From positions 2,409,001-2,473,000 of the forward strand of contig NZ_CP017147.1 of assembly GCF_001741865.1 (NCBI RefSeq): a stretch of 64,000 nucleotides of DNA, in the 5' to 3' direction. Positions within the stretch are counted from its first letter, which is position 1, and every line of letters begins with the position of its first letter. This document shows positions 32,309 through 41,731 of the stretch, piece after piece. Source of the DNA: Bosea vaviloviae (GTDB taxonomy: Bacteria; Pseudomonadota; Alphaproteobacteria; Rhizobiales; Beijerinckiaceae). The notes under the pieces are model-generated. The model worked only from the letters and a program-made list of their open reading frames with translations, ran no database searches and had not been told where the DNA came from. The translations under genes were made by a program, and so were the position numbers.

Positions 32309-33640
32309 CTAGAGCGCATCCGCAATCGCGGCGTCGACGGCTTCTCCGAGCCGTTCGACGATGGTGTCCATCACCGCTGCGTCAGCGATGAAGGGCGGCG
32401 CCAGCAGCACATGGTCGCCGGAGACGCCGTCGGCGGTTCCTCCCATCGGATAGACCATCAGGCCGCGCGCCATCGCCGCCTGCTTGATCCTGGCGTTGAG
32501 CTTGAGGCTGGCCTCGAAGGGCGTCTTCGAGGCGCGGTCGGCGACGAGTTCGATGCCCCAGAAATGGCCGCGCCCGCGCACATCGCCGACATGATGGTGG
32601 TTGCCAAAGCGCTCCTTCAACCGGCGCTCGAGATGGGCGCCCTGGAGGCGGACATTGGCGAGCAGGTCGTCGCGCTCGATCACCTTCTGCACCGCGAGCG
32701 CGGTCGCGCAGGCGAGCGGGTGGCCGTTATAGGTCTGGCTGTGCGGGAAGGCGCCGGAGCCCTGCCGGATCGCCGCGACGATCTTGCCGGCGACCAGCAT
32801 CGCGCCGATCGGCGCATAGCCGGCGCCCAGCCCCTTGGCGATCGCCATCAGGTCGGGTGCGATGCCTTCCTGCTCGCAGGCATGCAGCGTGCCGGTGCGG
32901 CCCATGCCGCACATCACCTCGTCGAGGATCAGGAGCACGCCATGGCGGTCGCAGATCTCGCGGATGCGCTTGAAATAGCCGGGCGCCGGCGTGGCGGCCC
33001 CGAGCGTCGCGCCGACGACCGTCTCGGCGACGAAGGCCGCGACAGTGTCGGCTCCCAGCTCCAGGATCTTGGCCTCCAGCTCGTCGGCGACGCGCAGCCC
33101 ATATTGCTCCGGCGTCTCGTCGGTGCGCTGGTCGCGATAGGCGTAGCAGGGCGCGATATGGTGGCCGGTGAGCAGCATCTCCTTGAACGGTGCGCGGTCC
33201 TTCATCCGGCCGCCGACCGAGAGCGCCCCGACCGTGATGCCGTGATAGCTCTGCCGGCGCGAGATGAAGTTGGTCCGCCGGCTCTCGCCTTTTTCGATGA
33301 AATAATGCCGTGCCAGCTTCAGGCAGGCCTCGATCGCCTCGGAGCCGCTGCTGCAGATGAAGACGGTGCTCAGCCCCTTTGGTGCGCGGGCGATCAGATG
33401 CTCCGCCAGCTCCTCGGCCGGCTCAGAGGTGAAGAAGCTGGTATGGGCGTAGGCCAGCTTGTCGATCTGGGCATGCATCGCGGCAACGATGTCGGGATGG
33501 CCATGGCCGAGGCAGGACACCGCCGCGCCGCCGCTGGCGTCGATATAGCTCTTGCCCTCGGCGTCGAAGAGCATGACGCCCTTGCCGCCGACGGCGACGG
33601 GATAGGCGCCGTTGACGCTGCGATGAAGCAGATGGCTCAT
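32309..33640 (-). CDS. class III PLP-dependent aminotransferase
   Basis: A 443-residue fold-type I aminotransferase of class III (omega-transaminase/ornithine-aminotransferase-like). PLP contacts: FICSSGSEAIEACLKLARHY, SRRQSYHGITVGALSVGG, LLILDEVMCGMGRTGTLHACEQEGIAPDLMAIAKGLGAGYAPIGAML with the Schiff-base Lys in AKGLG near residue 270. Its start overlaps the stop of the rpiR-type gene by four bases, so they are coupled. It likely moves the amino group of an amine or amino acid imported by the linked binding protein. Confidence 0.93.
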   Translation of the reverse strand: MSHLLHRSVNGAYPVAVGGKGVMLFDAEGKSYIDASGGAAVSCLGHGHPDIVAAMHAQIDKLAYAHTSFFTSEPAEELAEHLIARAPKGLSTVFICSSGSEAIEACLKLARHYFIEKGESRRTNFISRRQSYHGITVGALSVGGRMKDRAPFKEMLLTGHHIAPCYAYRDQRTDETPEQYGLRVADELEAKILELGADTVAAFVAETVVGATLGAATPAPGYFKRIREICDRHGVLLILDEVMCGMGRTGTLHACEQEGIAPDLMAIAKGLGAGYAPIGAMLVAGKIVAAIRQGSGAFPHSQTYNGHPLACATALAVQKVIERDDLLANVRLQGAHLERRLKERFGNHHHVGDVRGRGHFWGIELVADRASKTPFEASLKLNARIKQAAMARGLMVYPMGGTADGVSGDHVLLAPPFIADAAVMDTIVERLGEAVDAAIADAL

Positions 33641-34530
33641 GATGGTCTCCGTTTGGCGCGGCGAGGGGTCTCGAAGGTCGAGAAGGCGTCGAGCTGGGCT
33701 TCAGAGGCGGCGATGGCGTCGAGCGCCGGCTTGCCGCGCCGCGCCGTCATCAGCGCCGCCAGGCATTCCACCGCCGCAAAGGCCGGCGTCATGCTGTGGA
33801 AGAAGGAGGGCGTCTCGGTGCGCACCAGCACGGTCTCGTCGGCCAGCGCGGCGAGCGGCGAATGCGCGCTGTCGGTCAGGGCGACGATGGCAGCGCCCTT
33901 GTCGCGCGCATAGGCGGCGGCCTGGAGCGTCAGGCGCGTATAGGGCGAGACCGAGATGACGAAGAGCGCGTCGCCCGGGCCGATCCGGCGCAGGGCATCG
34001 ATGCCGCGCCCGCCGGCCGTGTCGGCGAGGACCGACTCCGCGCCGATCAGCGTGCGGATATAGTCGAGCATATAGACGGCCGGAAAGGCCGACCGCAGCC
34101 CGAAGCAGAAGACGCTGCGCGCATTCGCCAGCAATGCGGCCGCGCGTTCGAGGCAGGCGACGGATTGAGGTTCCCGCAAGGCCCGGACATGCTCGGCCAA
34201 GGCCGCGAACATGTCCTGCGCGATGGCGCTGTCGCCCTCGTCGCCATGGCGTTCGAGCAATTCGGTTGCGCGGTTGGCGAAGCCGTCGGGGCGCTGGCGC
34301 AGCGAGGCCGCATAAGCCGTTCGCAGGGCGTCGTAACCGGGAAGGCCAAGGCGCTGCGCCAGTCGCGTGAAGGTCGCGGGCGCCAGGCCCGCGCGCCGCG
34401 CCTGCTCGCGCGTCGTCAGCAACGCGACATCGGCGGGGTGGTCGAGCACCCAGCGCGCGACCGCCTGCAGCTGCGGAGGCAAGTCATCGAATTGCGCATC
34501 CAGGGCGGTGGCGACGCCGATCTGATCCAT
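33637..34530 (-). CDS. MurR/RpiR-family transcriptional regulator
   Basis: A 297-residue regulator. The N-terminal RpiR helix-turn-helix (about 1-80) has LPPQLQAVARWVLDHPADVALLTTREQARRAGLAPATFTRLAQRLGLPGYDALR. The C-terminal SIS domain (about 125-270) has VFCFGLRSAFPAVYMLDYI and ALFVISVSPYTRLTLQAAAYARDKGAAIVALTDSAHSPL, a sugar-phosphate-binding fold also used for amino-acid-related ligands. It is first in the operon and overlaps the aminotransferase gene. Direct repeats upstream are candidate operators. Confidence 0.92.
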   Translation of the reverse strand: MDQIGVATALDAQFDDLPPQLQAVARWVLDHPADVALLTTREQARRAGLAPATFTRLAQRLGLPGYDALRTAYAASLRQRPDGFANRATELLERHGDEGDSAIAQDMFAALAEHVRALREPQSVACLERAAALLANARSVFCFGLRSAFPAVYMLDYIRTLIGAESVLADTAGGRGIDALRRIGPGDALFVISVSPYTRLTLQAAAYARDKGAAIVALTDSAHSPLAALADETVLVRTETPSFFHSMTPAFAAVECLAALMTARRGKPALDAIAASEAQLDAFSTFETPRRAKRRPS

Positions 34531-34560
34531 GGCGGGATCATAGCGGGACTCGCGGTGGAG

Positions 34561-34602
34561 TGAAACAGATGATCCTTAAATTATTTTATGAAACAAATGA
34601 TG
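34561..34602 (-). promoter_or_regulatory. direct-repeat candidate operators for the RpiR-type regulator
   Basis: TGAAACA-G/A-ATGAT occurs at 34561-34573 and 34589-34601, spaced 28 bases, in an AT-rich patch 31-72 bases upstream of the regulator start. The second copy extends into GCATTTC, giving a GAAA...TTTC dyad as in several RpiR-family sites. The rest of the 280-base gap to 34812 shows no other feature. Confidence 0.55.
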
Positions 34603-34811
34603 CATTTCGATGCAGGCCGCGGCGTATTTTTGGCCTGAGGCGGGAGCCTGGCGGTGGCTGCTTCTTTGACGTTGCGGCGCGCTTTGCGCCCGGCCAATCC
34701 TGCATCCTGTGAATGATCGTTGCATTTGCCGCAAATTTGAGCGCTGCGGGCAGGGTGACCTTGGTGCGAATCAGCCGCTCAGGTGATTTGGTTCGATTTT
34801 GAGCGGTTGCG

Positions 34812-37478
34812 TTGAGTTCAGCCTTTTCTCGGCCGCCGGGTCCTCGCCCAGGCGGCCATTGGCGCGAATGGAAGAGCCCAACCTTGCAGACGCTTCACAA
34901 GGGAATCGCGATTGATCCTTCGCTGGCGGGCATCATCCGCCATATGCACGCGATCGACGACTATCGGCAGGTTTTCGATCGCTTGCAGGCGTCGTGGGAT
35001 ACGCTGACCCTGCTCGGCCAGCTCTCGGGCAATGCGACCGAGATGTCGGGCACACGCTCCGCTTTTGAGGAATTGACGGCGAGCCTGCTCAACCATCTCG
35101 CCATCGAGACGCGCGACAAGGTCGTCAGCGATCTCAGGACCAAGGCGCAGAACGCGATCGACGTGCTGGTGCGCAATCTCTTCGAGCGCACGGCCGATAT
35201 CGGCTTCCTCGCGGCCGACACCGACATCCGCGAAATGCTGGAGGAGACGACGCCGACGCCGGCCGCGCGCGAGGCGATCGAGGCGCGCTTCCGCGACTAT
35301 GTCGCGAAATATTCGGTCTATTCCGACATCGTCCTGGTCGATCGCGAGGGCGCGGTCCGGGCCAGGCTCCAGGCCCATCCGGCAGAGACGGCGCGGCACG
35401 CCATCATCGACGAGGCGCTGAGTTCAAGCGGCGCCTATGTCGAGCATTACGGCGTGGTCGATTTCGTCTCGGAGGCGCAGTCGCTGGTCTATGCCTGGCG
35501 CGTCGAGGATCGCGCCAAGCGCCCGCTCGGCGTGCTCGTGCTGGTCTTCCGCCTCGCCGACGAGATGGCGGGGATCTTCCGCAAGCTGCTGCCGGAGGAT
35601 GACTGGACGATCCTGGGCTGCGCCACGCCGCAGGGCGAGGTCATCGCCGGCTCCTGTGCCATTCAACTGCCGGCGGGGCTTGCCCTGTCGCCGGCAGCGC
35701 TGCAGGGCCGCGACCCCGTGCTCAAGCTCGGTGGCCGGCAATATCTCACAGTTGCCTGTCGCAGCTCCGGCTATCAGGGCTATATGGGGCCGGGCTGGAT
35801 CGGGCTCGGGCTGCTGCCGCTGGAGGCTGCTTTCGCTCAGGGCGATGGCGCGCTCAGTGCGCGGATCGACGCTGGCCTGCTCGCGGCGGTGACCGGCCGT
35901 TCCGGGCTGTTCTCGGAGGACCTGCTCACGGTCTCGCGCCAGGCCGCGATGATCCAGCGCGACCTCAACCGCTCGGTCTGGAACGGCTCGATCCGCCAGG
36001 CCGGATCGACGGCGGCCAATGCAGCCTTCTCGAAGATACTGCTCTGGGAAATCTCCAATGCCGGTCGCAGGACGCAGGCCGTCTTCGACGCCTCGATCGG
36101 CGACCTCCACCGTACCGTGGTCGCGGCGATCATGGAGAAATGCCGTTCACGCGCGGCCTTCGCCATCGATGTGATGGACCGCAATCTCTATGAGCGCGCC
36201 AATGATTGCCGCTGGTGGGCGCTGAACGCGACCTTCGCGCGCGTGCTGTCGGAGCCGACGCCGGAGGGGGCGCGGCATTGCGGCGAGATCCTGGCGACGA
36301 TCAATTCGCTCTACACGGTCTACAGCAACCTGATCCTGTTCGACGCCAAGGGCGTCGTCGTCGCGATCTCGCAGCCGGGCGAGGCGCATCTCGTGGGCGA
36401 GACCCTTGCGGCGGAATGGGTGCAGCGGACTCTGGCGCTGCGCCTGGACCAGCATTATGCCGTGTCGGGCTTCGAGCCTTCGCCGCTTTATGCGCAGGCA
36501 TCGACCCTGATCTATACGGCCGCCGTCCAGGCGCCGGGTGGGGGCAAAACGGTCGGCGGAAAGACGGTCGGCGGCATCGCGATCGTCTTCGATTCGACAC
36601 CGCAATTCGGCGCGATCCTGCAGGATTCCCTGCCGGCCGATGAAGCCGGCGCGGCGCTGCCCGGGGCCTTCACGCTGCTCGTCGCGGGTGATGGCAGCAT
36701 CATCTCCTCGACCGATCCGCGCTTCGCCGTGGGCGCACCGAGCCCGATCGTCATCGACCCGCAGGGTTTGGCCAATGAGGGCGATCTCGCCGGCATCCGC
36801 ACATTCGAGGGCAAGCATGTCGCGGTCGGCGCGGCGCTGTCGAAGGGCTATCGCGAATACAAGACCAGCGATGGGCACCATGCCGATGTGGTGGCGCTCT
36901 GCGTCGTGCCGCTCGGCGATGTCGCCACTGATGCCGGAGCGCGGCCGTCGAGCGCAGCGGCCAACGCCATCGCGGCGCGCAGGCTGCCCGAGGGCGTCGA
37001 GGCCTTCGAGGCCGCGACCTTCCATATCGGCCGGCATTGGCTCGGCGTGAAGGCGCGCGATGTCGTCGAGGCCGTCGATCTTGCCGGCCTGAAGCCCTCG
37101 GCCAAGCAGGCGGGAGACGGTTTGCTCGCCGGCTACAAGCTGCATCAGGGCGACCCTGTGCCGGTGCTGCGCCTGGCGCGATTGCTCGGCATTCCCGACG
37201 GCCTGGCCGAGGATCAGCAGATCGTCATCGTGCGCGCGGCCGGCCGGACGCTCGGGCTCGTCGTCGATTCGCTCGGCCCGATACCGGAAATCCCGCTCGC
37301 GGAACTGCAGCCCCTGCGGGACCTGACCGCGAAGCTGGAAGTCCCCGCGCTCGGCGTCGTCGCGGCGCGCGATGCGCAAGGGGCGCCGGCGGGCATGCTG
37401 ATGCTGCTCGATGTCGACAGGCTCGGCGCCCGGCTCGACGGCGAACCGGCTCCGCCGCAGCTGCGCGCCGCCGAATAG
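34812..37478 (+). CDS. soluble double-Cache protein with C-terminal CheW domain
   Basis: An 888-residue protein with no membrane helix, HAMP or methyl-accepting hairpin. Two similar sensory halves start with helical segments (ETRDKVVSDLRTKAQNAIDVLVRNLFERTADIGFLAADTDIREML and EKCRSRAAFAIDVMDRNLYERANDCRWWALNATFARVL), each followed by a Cache-like YSVYSDIVLVDREG / YTVYSNLILFDAKG core. Residues about 735-880 form a CheW domain (HWLGVKARDVVEAVDL, VPVLRLARLLGI, LGLVVDSLGPI). It looks like a cytosolic sensor that joins a chemotaxis array through CheW. The start is a TTG at 34812; a TTG at about 34883 with GGAAGAG before it is an alternative. Confidence 0.8.
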   Translation: MSSAFSRPPGPRPGGHWREWKSPTLQTLHKGIAIDPSLAGIIRHMHAIDDYRQVFDRLQASWDTLTLLGQLSGNATEMSGTRSAFEELTASLLNHLAIETRDKVVSDLRTKAQNAIDVLVRNLFERTADIGFLAADTDIREMLEETTPTPAAREAIEARFRDYVAKYSVYSDIVLVDREGAVRARLQAHPAETARHAIIDEALSSSGAYVEHYGVVDFVSEAQSLVYAWRVEDRAKRPLGVLVLVFRLADEMAGIFRKLLPEDDWTILGCATPQGEVIAGSCAIQLPAGLALSPAALQGRDPVLKLGGRQYLTVACRSSGYQGYMGPGWIGLGLLPLEAAFAQGDGALSARIDAGLLAAVTGRSGLFSEDLLTVSRQAAMIQRDLNRSVWNGSIRQAGSTAANAAFSKILLWEISNAGRRTQAVFDASIGDLHRTVVAAIMEKCRSRAAFAIDVMDRNLYERANDCRWWALNATFARVLSEPTPEGARHCGEILATINSLYTVYSNLILFDAKGVVVAISQPGEAHLVGETLAAEWVQRTLALRLDQHYAVSGFEPSPLYAQASTLIYTAAVQAPGGGKTVGGKTVGGIAIVFDSTPQFGAILQDSLPADEAGAALPGAFTLLVAGDGSIISSTDPRFAVGAPSPIVIDPQGLANEGDLAGIRTFEGKHVAVGAALSKGYREYKTSDGHHADVVALCVVPLGDVATDAGARPSSAAANAIAARRLPEGVEAFEAATFHIGRHWLGVKARDVVEAVDLAGLKPSAKQAGDGLLAGYKLHQGDPVPVLRLARLLGIPDGLAEDQQIVIVRAAGRTLGLVVDSLGPIPEIPLAELQPLRDLTAKLEVPALGVVAARDAQGAPAGMLMLLDVDRLGARLDGEPAPPQLRAAE

Positions 37479-37629
37479 CCGGGGAACGGCTTTCGACTGA
37501 AACACGTCGTCATCCCTACCGGGTTCGGCTTCCAGCCGGACTCAGAAAACGCTCCGGGGGACCCCCTCAGACCCGCATCTGGCTCAAAATGAAGCCGACG
37601 ATTTCAGTGGCTCTGTCCAGACCACCTGC

Positions 37630-37742
37630 GCGACGTCATTCCGGACGCAGCGAAGCGGAGAGGAATCCATCGTAGAGTTCGGTGGCCTCCGATGGATTCC
37701 GGATCTGCGCCGCTGACGCGGCTTGTCCGGAATGACGGCGCG
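37630..37742. repeat. intergenic palindromic repeat (GTCATTCCGGA type)
   Basis: GACGTCATTCCGGA at the left is answered by TCCGGAATGACG at the right, with nested ATCCATCG/CGATGGAT arms, so the segment folds into a long branched hairpin. It belongs to the same broad class as the element in the URC operon. It is the only feature I see in the 359-base gap 37479-37837, which separates convergent genes. Confidence 0.75.
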
Positions 37743-37837
37743 GGTAATGACGAGCGATCAGGGGTCCTTGATATCGCTCGATTCATTACAGACCTGGCTC
37801 CTCAGGATGAGGGCCCAGGGTGTTTCCAAACCGTCTC

Positions 37838-40537
37838 TCAGAACCTCACCGCCAGCACGCCCTTGAAGGCGTGGTCCTGCGTGTCCTGGGCGAGCTGGCC
37901 GGTATAGGCCAGGCCGAGCGTGGCGCTTTTGCCGATGGCGAGGTCGAGCCCGGCCTCGACGATGGCGGCGTCCCGGGCGATCGGGATGCCGGCGATGCTG
38001 AAGGCGCCCGAGCCGGCGAAGGCGAGCGTCGTGGTCGGATCGACGTCGCCGAAGGCATGGCGCCAAGCGAGCCCGCCGCGCAGGGTCAGGTCCATGCCGT
38101 GCAATGCGAAATTGGTGGAGGCGCGCAGGCCCAGCGTGGAATAGCCGAGGCTGGTGTCGTCACCGCGAGCGGTCAAGGCGGCCGCCCCGCCGGTCTCGTT
38201 GAACCCGTCGGTGTGCAGGTTGACATAGGCCAGGCCGGCGAAGGGCTCGAATGCGACCCGGCCAAGGTCGATGCGGTAGCCGAGCTCGCCGAAAAGCTGG
38301 GCCGTGCCGGCGTCGTAACCGGCGCGCAGATTGCTGCCGAAAGCCGAGGAGATGACGGTGCGGCTGGTCTCGACATCATGCCAGCTATAGCTCGCCCCGG
38401 TCCGCAGGCTCAGCGCGCCCCAACGCCCGCCGGCGTAGAGGCCGAGATGGTAGTTGTCGCTCTCGCCTGACGAGAACCGGCTGTTCACGTCGAACACGCT
38501 GCGGCTGTAGCCGGCGACTGCGCCGACGCGCAGGGTGTCGAACACAGCGGCGTCCGCGCCGAGCAGGAAGCCACCGGTCGAGCGCGTCAGCCTGGCGGCG
38601 TTGCCGTCGCTGTCGCTGCGGCCCCAGGAGCCATAGCCCTGGCCCCAGACCGCGAAGCGGTCGGCGTTCAGCGTCGGCATCGGCCCCTTCACGCTCGGGG
38701 CGAGATCGGCGCTGAAGCCGTAATTCAGCGTCGCCATCGGCGCCGCGCCGACGCCTCCGAAGGCTGCGCGCAGCCGGTCGTTGACGGCAGCGCGCAGGAG
38801 CCAGCTCTCGTCGATCAGCGCGGTTTTGGCCGAGGCATGGATCTCGCCGGAGATCTGGTCGAGCGCGGTGCGGGCGGCGTCCAGCGTCGGCTGGTTGATC
38901 ATGCTGGTCTGGATGGAATTGCTGCTGGGCAGACTGTCGACGCCCCGGCCGACCTCGGCCTGGTTGCCCGTCGAGCCGGCGGAGGCGACGGTGCGGGTCT
39001 GGATCACCGTGAGATAGGCGTTGTTGGCGTCGTAGGCGTCGCGCAGGGTGAGGAAGGGCGACAGAACCTGCTCGCTAAAGCCGTAACTGCCCGTCAGCCC
39101 GGTCGAGGTCAGGATCGTGAAGCGCTGCCCGGCGACATAAGCCGCGCCGGTATAATTGACGACGGAGATGGCGGCGCCGCTCGCCAGCGTCGCCGTGCCG
39201 TTCACCCGGATCAGGTCGGAGGTCGTCGTCGCCGGATCGACTTCCACCTGATAGGTCGAGCCGGCCGCCTGCGCAAAGGCGCCGTTGACGGTGAGCGTGC
39301 CGATCGAGTTGCCGGGCGCGATCCGGCTTCCGGTCAGGAGCGTGGTCGCTCCGACCGCGCCGCTGCCGGCGAGCGCCGCGCCGGACTGGACCGTCACCGC
39401 CGACCCGGCGAGCGAGCCGTTCACCACCAGCGTGCCGCTGGCGATGTTCGTCGGGCCGGAGAAATCGCCGCTGCCGGTCAGGGTCCAGGTGCCGGTGCCG
39501 GTCTTCTCCAGGCGGTCGAAATTGCGATACTGGCTCGCACTGCCAAGACCGCCGTCGAGCGTCCAGTTGCTTGAGCCGCCGAGGCGCAGGAGGTCGTTGC
39601 CGGCGTTCGGATTGGCGACGACATTGCCAGCGATCACCGAGCCGGCCTGAAGTTCGAGGGTGAGGGAGCCCGTTGTCGGCGTCGTGATCGGGCTCCACCC
39701 GATTGCGGTGGTCTGACCGGTACCAGCCCGGATCGTGCCGCTGTTGGCGATGCTGAAATCCTGCGTCGCAGAATTCGCCGCGAGCCCCAGCGCTCCGTTT
39801 CCACCCTCGATCGTACCGGTGTTGACGACCTGGCCGGAGGCGGCGCGCACAAAGACACCATGGTTTCCGGTAACACCACCGGTGCTTGTTCCTCCACGGA
39901 TGATTCCATGGTTGGTCAATGTGGAATCGGCGCCGAGGCCGCCCAGATCGACGCCCGCGCCGCTACCACCTGACCCATTTCCGCCCTGGATTACGCCGTT
40001 ATTGGTCAGCGAGGAGCCGCGCCTGGCCACGGTGCCCACTCCGCCCGCCCCGGCGCTGGCCGAACCGCCCGTGATCGTTCCGTTGTTGACGAAGGTCGTC
40101 GCATTCAGATTGACGCCATTGCTCGCTGTCGCGCCGGAACCGCCCGTGATCGAGCCGTTATTGATGATCGACGAGGGAAGGATAGTGTGCGTCACGGCCA
40201 AACCGGGCGCTGCGGTAGTGCCAACCATGGTGCCCGACAGCGTCAGGAGATTGCCGCCGGTGTTCGATATCCGCGAGGAGGTGAGCGTGAAGCCCTGCGT
40301 ATCGATCGTCACCGGTTTGGTGATCGTTGGGAGGTCTGTTCCTCCGACCGTAACGTTGCCAGTCATAATGATGGTCGCGCTGGCGTCGCCATCGCCATTC
40401 GCCGCGGTCATGGCAGCGCGCAGCTGGCCGTCGGTGCTGACGAAATAGGTCGCGGCCGAGGCCGGCGTCAGGCAGGCGAGGGCCAGCGCGGCGCAGGAGA
40501 CTCCGGCGAAAAGCCTCGCTTTTCCCATATATTTCAT
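37838..40537 (-). CDS. autotransporter (type Va secretion)
   Basis: An 899-residue autotransporter. The signal peptide is MKYMGKARLFAGVSCAALALACLTPASA. The passenger (about 30-560) is Gly/Asn/Thr-rich beta-helix-like sequence, with many INNGSITGG-type repeats and a PATR-like GTLVVNGSLAGSAVTV segment. The translocator barrel (about 630-899) has FAVWGQGYGSWGRSDSDGNAARL and ends in the outer-membrane signature with C-terminal Phe (GVLAVRF). The product is an exposed or released surface protein of unknown target. The frame extends upstream to 40654; 40537 was chosen because the signal peptide begins there. Confidence 0.9.
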   Translation of the reverse strand: MKYMGKARLFAGVSCAALALACLTPASAATYFVSTDGQLRAAMTAANGDGDASATIIMTGNVTVGGTDLPTITKPVTIDTQGFTLTSSRISNTGGNLLTLSGTMVGTTAAPGLAVTHTILPSSIINNGSITGGSGATASNGVNLNATTFVNNGTITGGSASAGAGGVGTVARRGSSLTNNGVIQGGNGSGGSGAGVDLGGLGADSTLTNHGIIRGGTSTGGVTGNHGVFVRAASGQVVNTGTIEGGNGALGLAANSATQDFSIANSGTIRAGTGQTTAIGWSPITTPTTGSLTLELQAGSVIAGNVVANPNAGNDLLRLGGSSNWTLDGGLGSASQYRNFDRLEKTGTGTWTLTGSGDFSGPTNIASGTLVVNGSLAGSAVTVQSGAALAGSGAVGATTLLTGSRIAPGNSIGTLTVNGAFAQAAGSTYQVEVDPATTTSDLIRVNGTATLASGAAISVVNYTGAAYVAGQRFTILTSTGLTGSYGFSEQVLSPFLTLRDAYDANNAYLTVIQTRTVASAGSTGNQAEVGRGVDSLPSSNSIQTSMINQPTLDAARTALDQISGEIHASAKTALIDESWLLRAAVNDRLRAAFGGVGAAPMATLNYGFSADLAPSVKGPMPTLNADRFAVWGQGYGSWGRSDSDGNAARLTRSTGGFLLGADAAVFDTLRVGAVAGYSRSVFDVNSRFSSGESDNYHLGLYAGGRWGALSLRTGASYSWHDVETSRTVISSAFGSNLRAGYDAGTAQLFGELGYRIDLGRVAFEPFAGLAYVNLHTDGFNETGGAAALTARGDDTSLGYSTLGLRASTNFALHGMDLTLRGGLAWRHAFGDVDPTTTLAFAGSGAFSIAGIPIARDAAIVEAGLDLAIGKSATLGLAYTGQLAQDTQDHAFKGVLAVRF

Positions 40538-40807
40538 GCCTGCAGCCCCGCCCACGCTCGTCTCCATCGCGAATCTCGAGAGAAAATTGGGAAATATCCC
40601 AGGTTGCAAGAATTCTCGGATTCGGCCGTTGCGGCAAGGCCGCATCGGCAACACGACGAACAGAGCGTTTACAAAGCAGCAAATATATCACAGCGCTGCG
40701 ACAGGCGGCCGAAGGCTGGAAAATGAGGGAGGATGTGCGACGCGCACGCAAGGCGAAAGTCAGGTTCGCCCTTTCCCGCCGGCCGTCGGACCTCCGCGTT
40801 GCCCAGG

Positions 40808-41188
40808 CTATACATCGTCGCCGACCCTACGCCGCCGCTCGAATGGCGCCGGCTCGACGGGGAGCAGGTCGTCCTTGCCGCCGTCGATCAAGCTCAGACC
40901 GGCCAAGCTAGGCGGCAGGTCCGGCGGGCGGGTGTTGCCAAGGTCAGGGCAATAACCGCCGCAAGGCGTATCGCGAAGCGCGACGCGACCGTTCCGCTTC
41001 TGCGGCCGATGGGGGCAGTTTCGCTGGAACATCTCGATCAGTCTGCCGACGGTCTCTGTCGCTCCAAACCGCTCGGCCAGCACGGCCAGCCTGACGTTCG
41101 AATACGCGCGGCAACGCGTGCAAGCGAAGCGGACCACGATCCATGGATAGCGCTGCAACTTGGTATGGAGGTCCGGAGGACCGCTCAC
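40808..41188 (-). CDS. small cysteine-rich protein, second gene of a LexA-box unit
   Basis: A 126-residue protein of no family I can name. Residues 20-65 hold FACTRCRAYSNVRLAVLAERFG and FQRNCPHRPQKRNGRVALRD, then DTPCGGYCPDL, giving C-x2-C, C-P-H and C-x3-C groups that look like zinc-ribbon ligands. Such short zinc proteins recur in alphaproteobacterial genomes. Its start overlaps the stop of the upstream 73-residue gene by four bases, so the two are translated together under one promoter with a LexA-type box. Confidence 0.6.
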   Translation of the reverse strand: MSGPPDLHTKLQRYPWIVVRFACTRCRAYSNVRLAVLAERFGATETVGRLIEMFQRNCPHRPQKRNGRVALRDTPCGGYCPDLGNTRPPDLPPSLAGLSLIDGGKDDLLPVEPAPFERRRRVGDDV

Positions 41189-41406
41189 GGCTCATCATCG
41201 CCCGCCATGGGTCGCGCGCCATAGGAAAACAGCCCGCGCAGAAACCCGCGTGAGACCGGGCGGTCGGCATCCCGTGCGAACTCCGCCAGGTCATGCAGAA
41301 GCGCCCGGATCGCCGCCCGCTCACTGCCGTGCTCGGCGATCAAATCGTCGATTTCGCACTCGATCTCGGTCGCCGGGTTGGTGTCCTCCAGCCTTTCCGC
41401 TGCCAT
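41185..41406 (-). CDS. 73-residue protein, first gene of a LexA-box unit
   Basis: An acidic 73-residue protein, with the central helix IDDLIAEHGSERAAIRALLHDLAEFARDADRPVSRGFLRGLFSYG. The form AIRALL...L...VSxGF/YxRG recalls small SOS-associated hypotheticals of Hyphomicrobiales. No enzyme motif or membrane segment is seen. A GAAC-N7-GAAC site lies 23-37 bases upstream of the start, so DNA damage probably induces it. The next gene overlaps its stop. Confidence 0.65.
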   Translation of the reverse strand: MAAERLEDTNPATEIECEIDDLIAEHGSERAAIRALLHDLAEFARDADRPVSRGFLRGLFSYGARPMAGDDEP

Positions 41407-41428
41407 CGCGCCCGCCCTCCGGAAATGA

Positions 41429-41443
41429 GAACATACTCAGAAC
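41429..41443 (-). promoter_or_regulatory. LexA-type SOS box
   Basis: GAAC-ATACTCA-GAAC, on the minus strand GTTC-N7-GTTC, exactly the alphaproteobacterial LexA consensus, in a GAGAACAT...CAGAACAAA context. It is 23 bases upstream of the 73-residue gene. No other feature is seen in the 325-base stretch 41407-41731. Confidence 0.75.
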
Positions 41444-41731
41444 AAATGTCCGGATCGAGTCAAGTCGGTGGGGAGCATGTCGGCTACCCCCGCGCGCACC
41501 ATGTCGACATGCCGTCGACCATCTTTCCGACGAGATCGAGGTGCCGGCGATCGATGCGGCCTATATCGACTCGCGGTGTGGGTGGGCGCTCAGCCCTGAG
41601 CCGACCGGCCTGGCATCTGGGGAATGACGCCCGCAGGGAACCGCACAACTGCGACTGCGGTTGACGCTACGCAGGAGGCTACCTCGATAATCTACGACTG
41701 AGCCCAAACTTCCGGGCGACAGGGGACTAAC

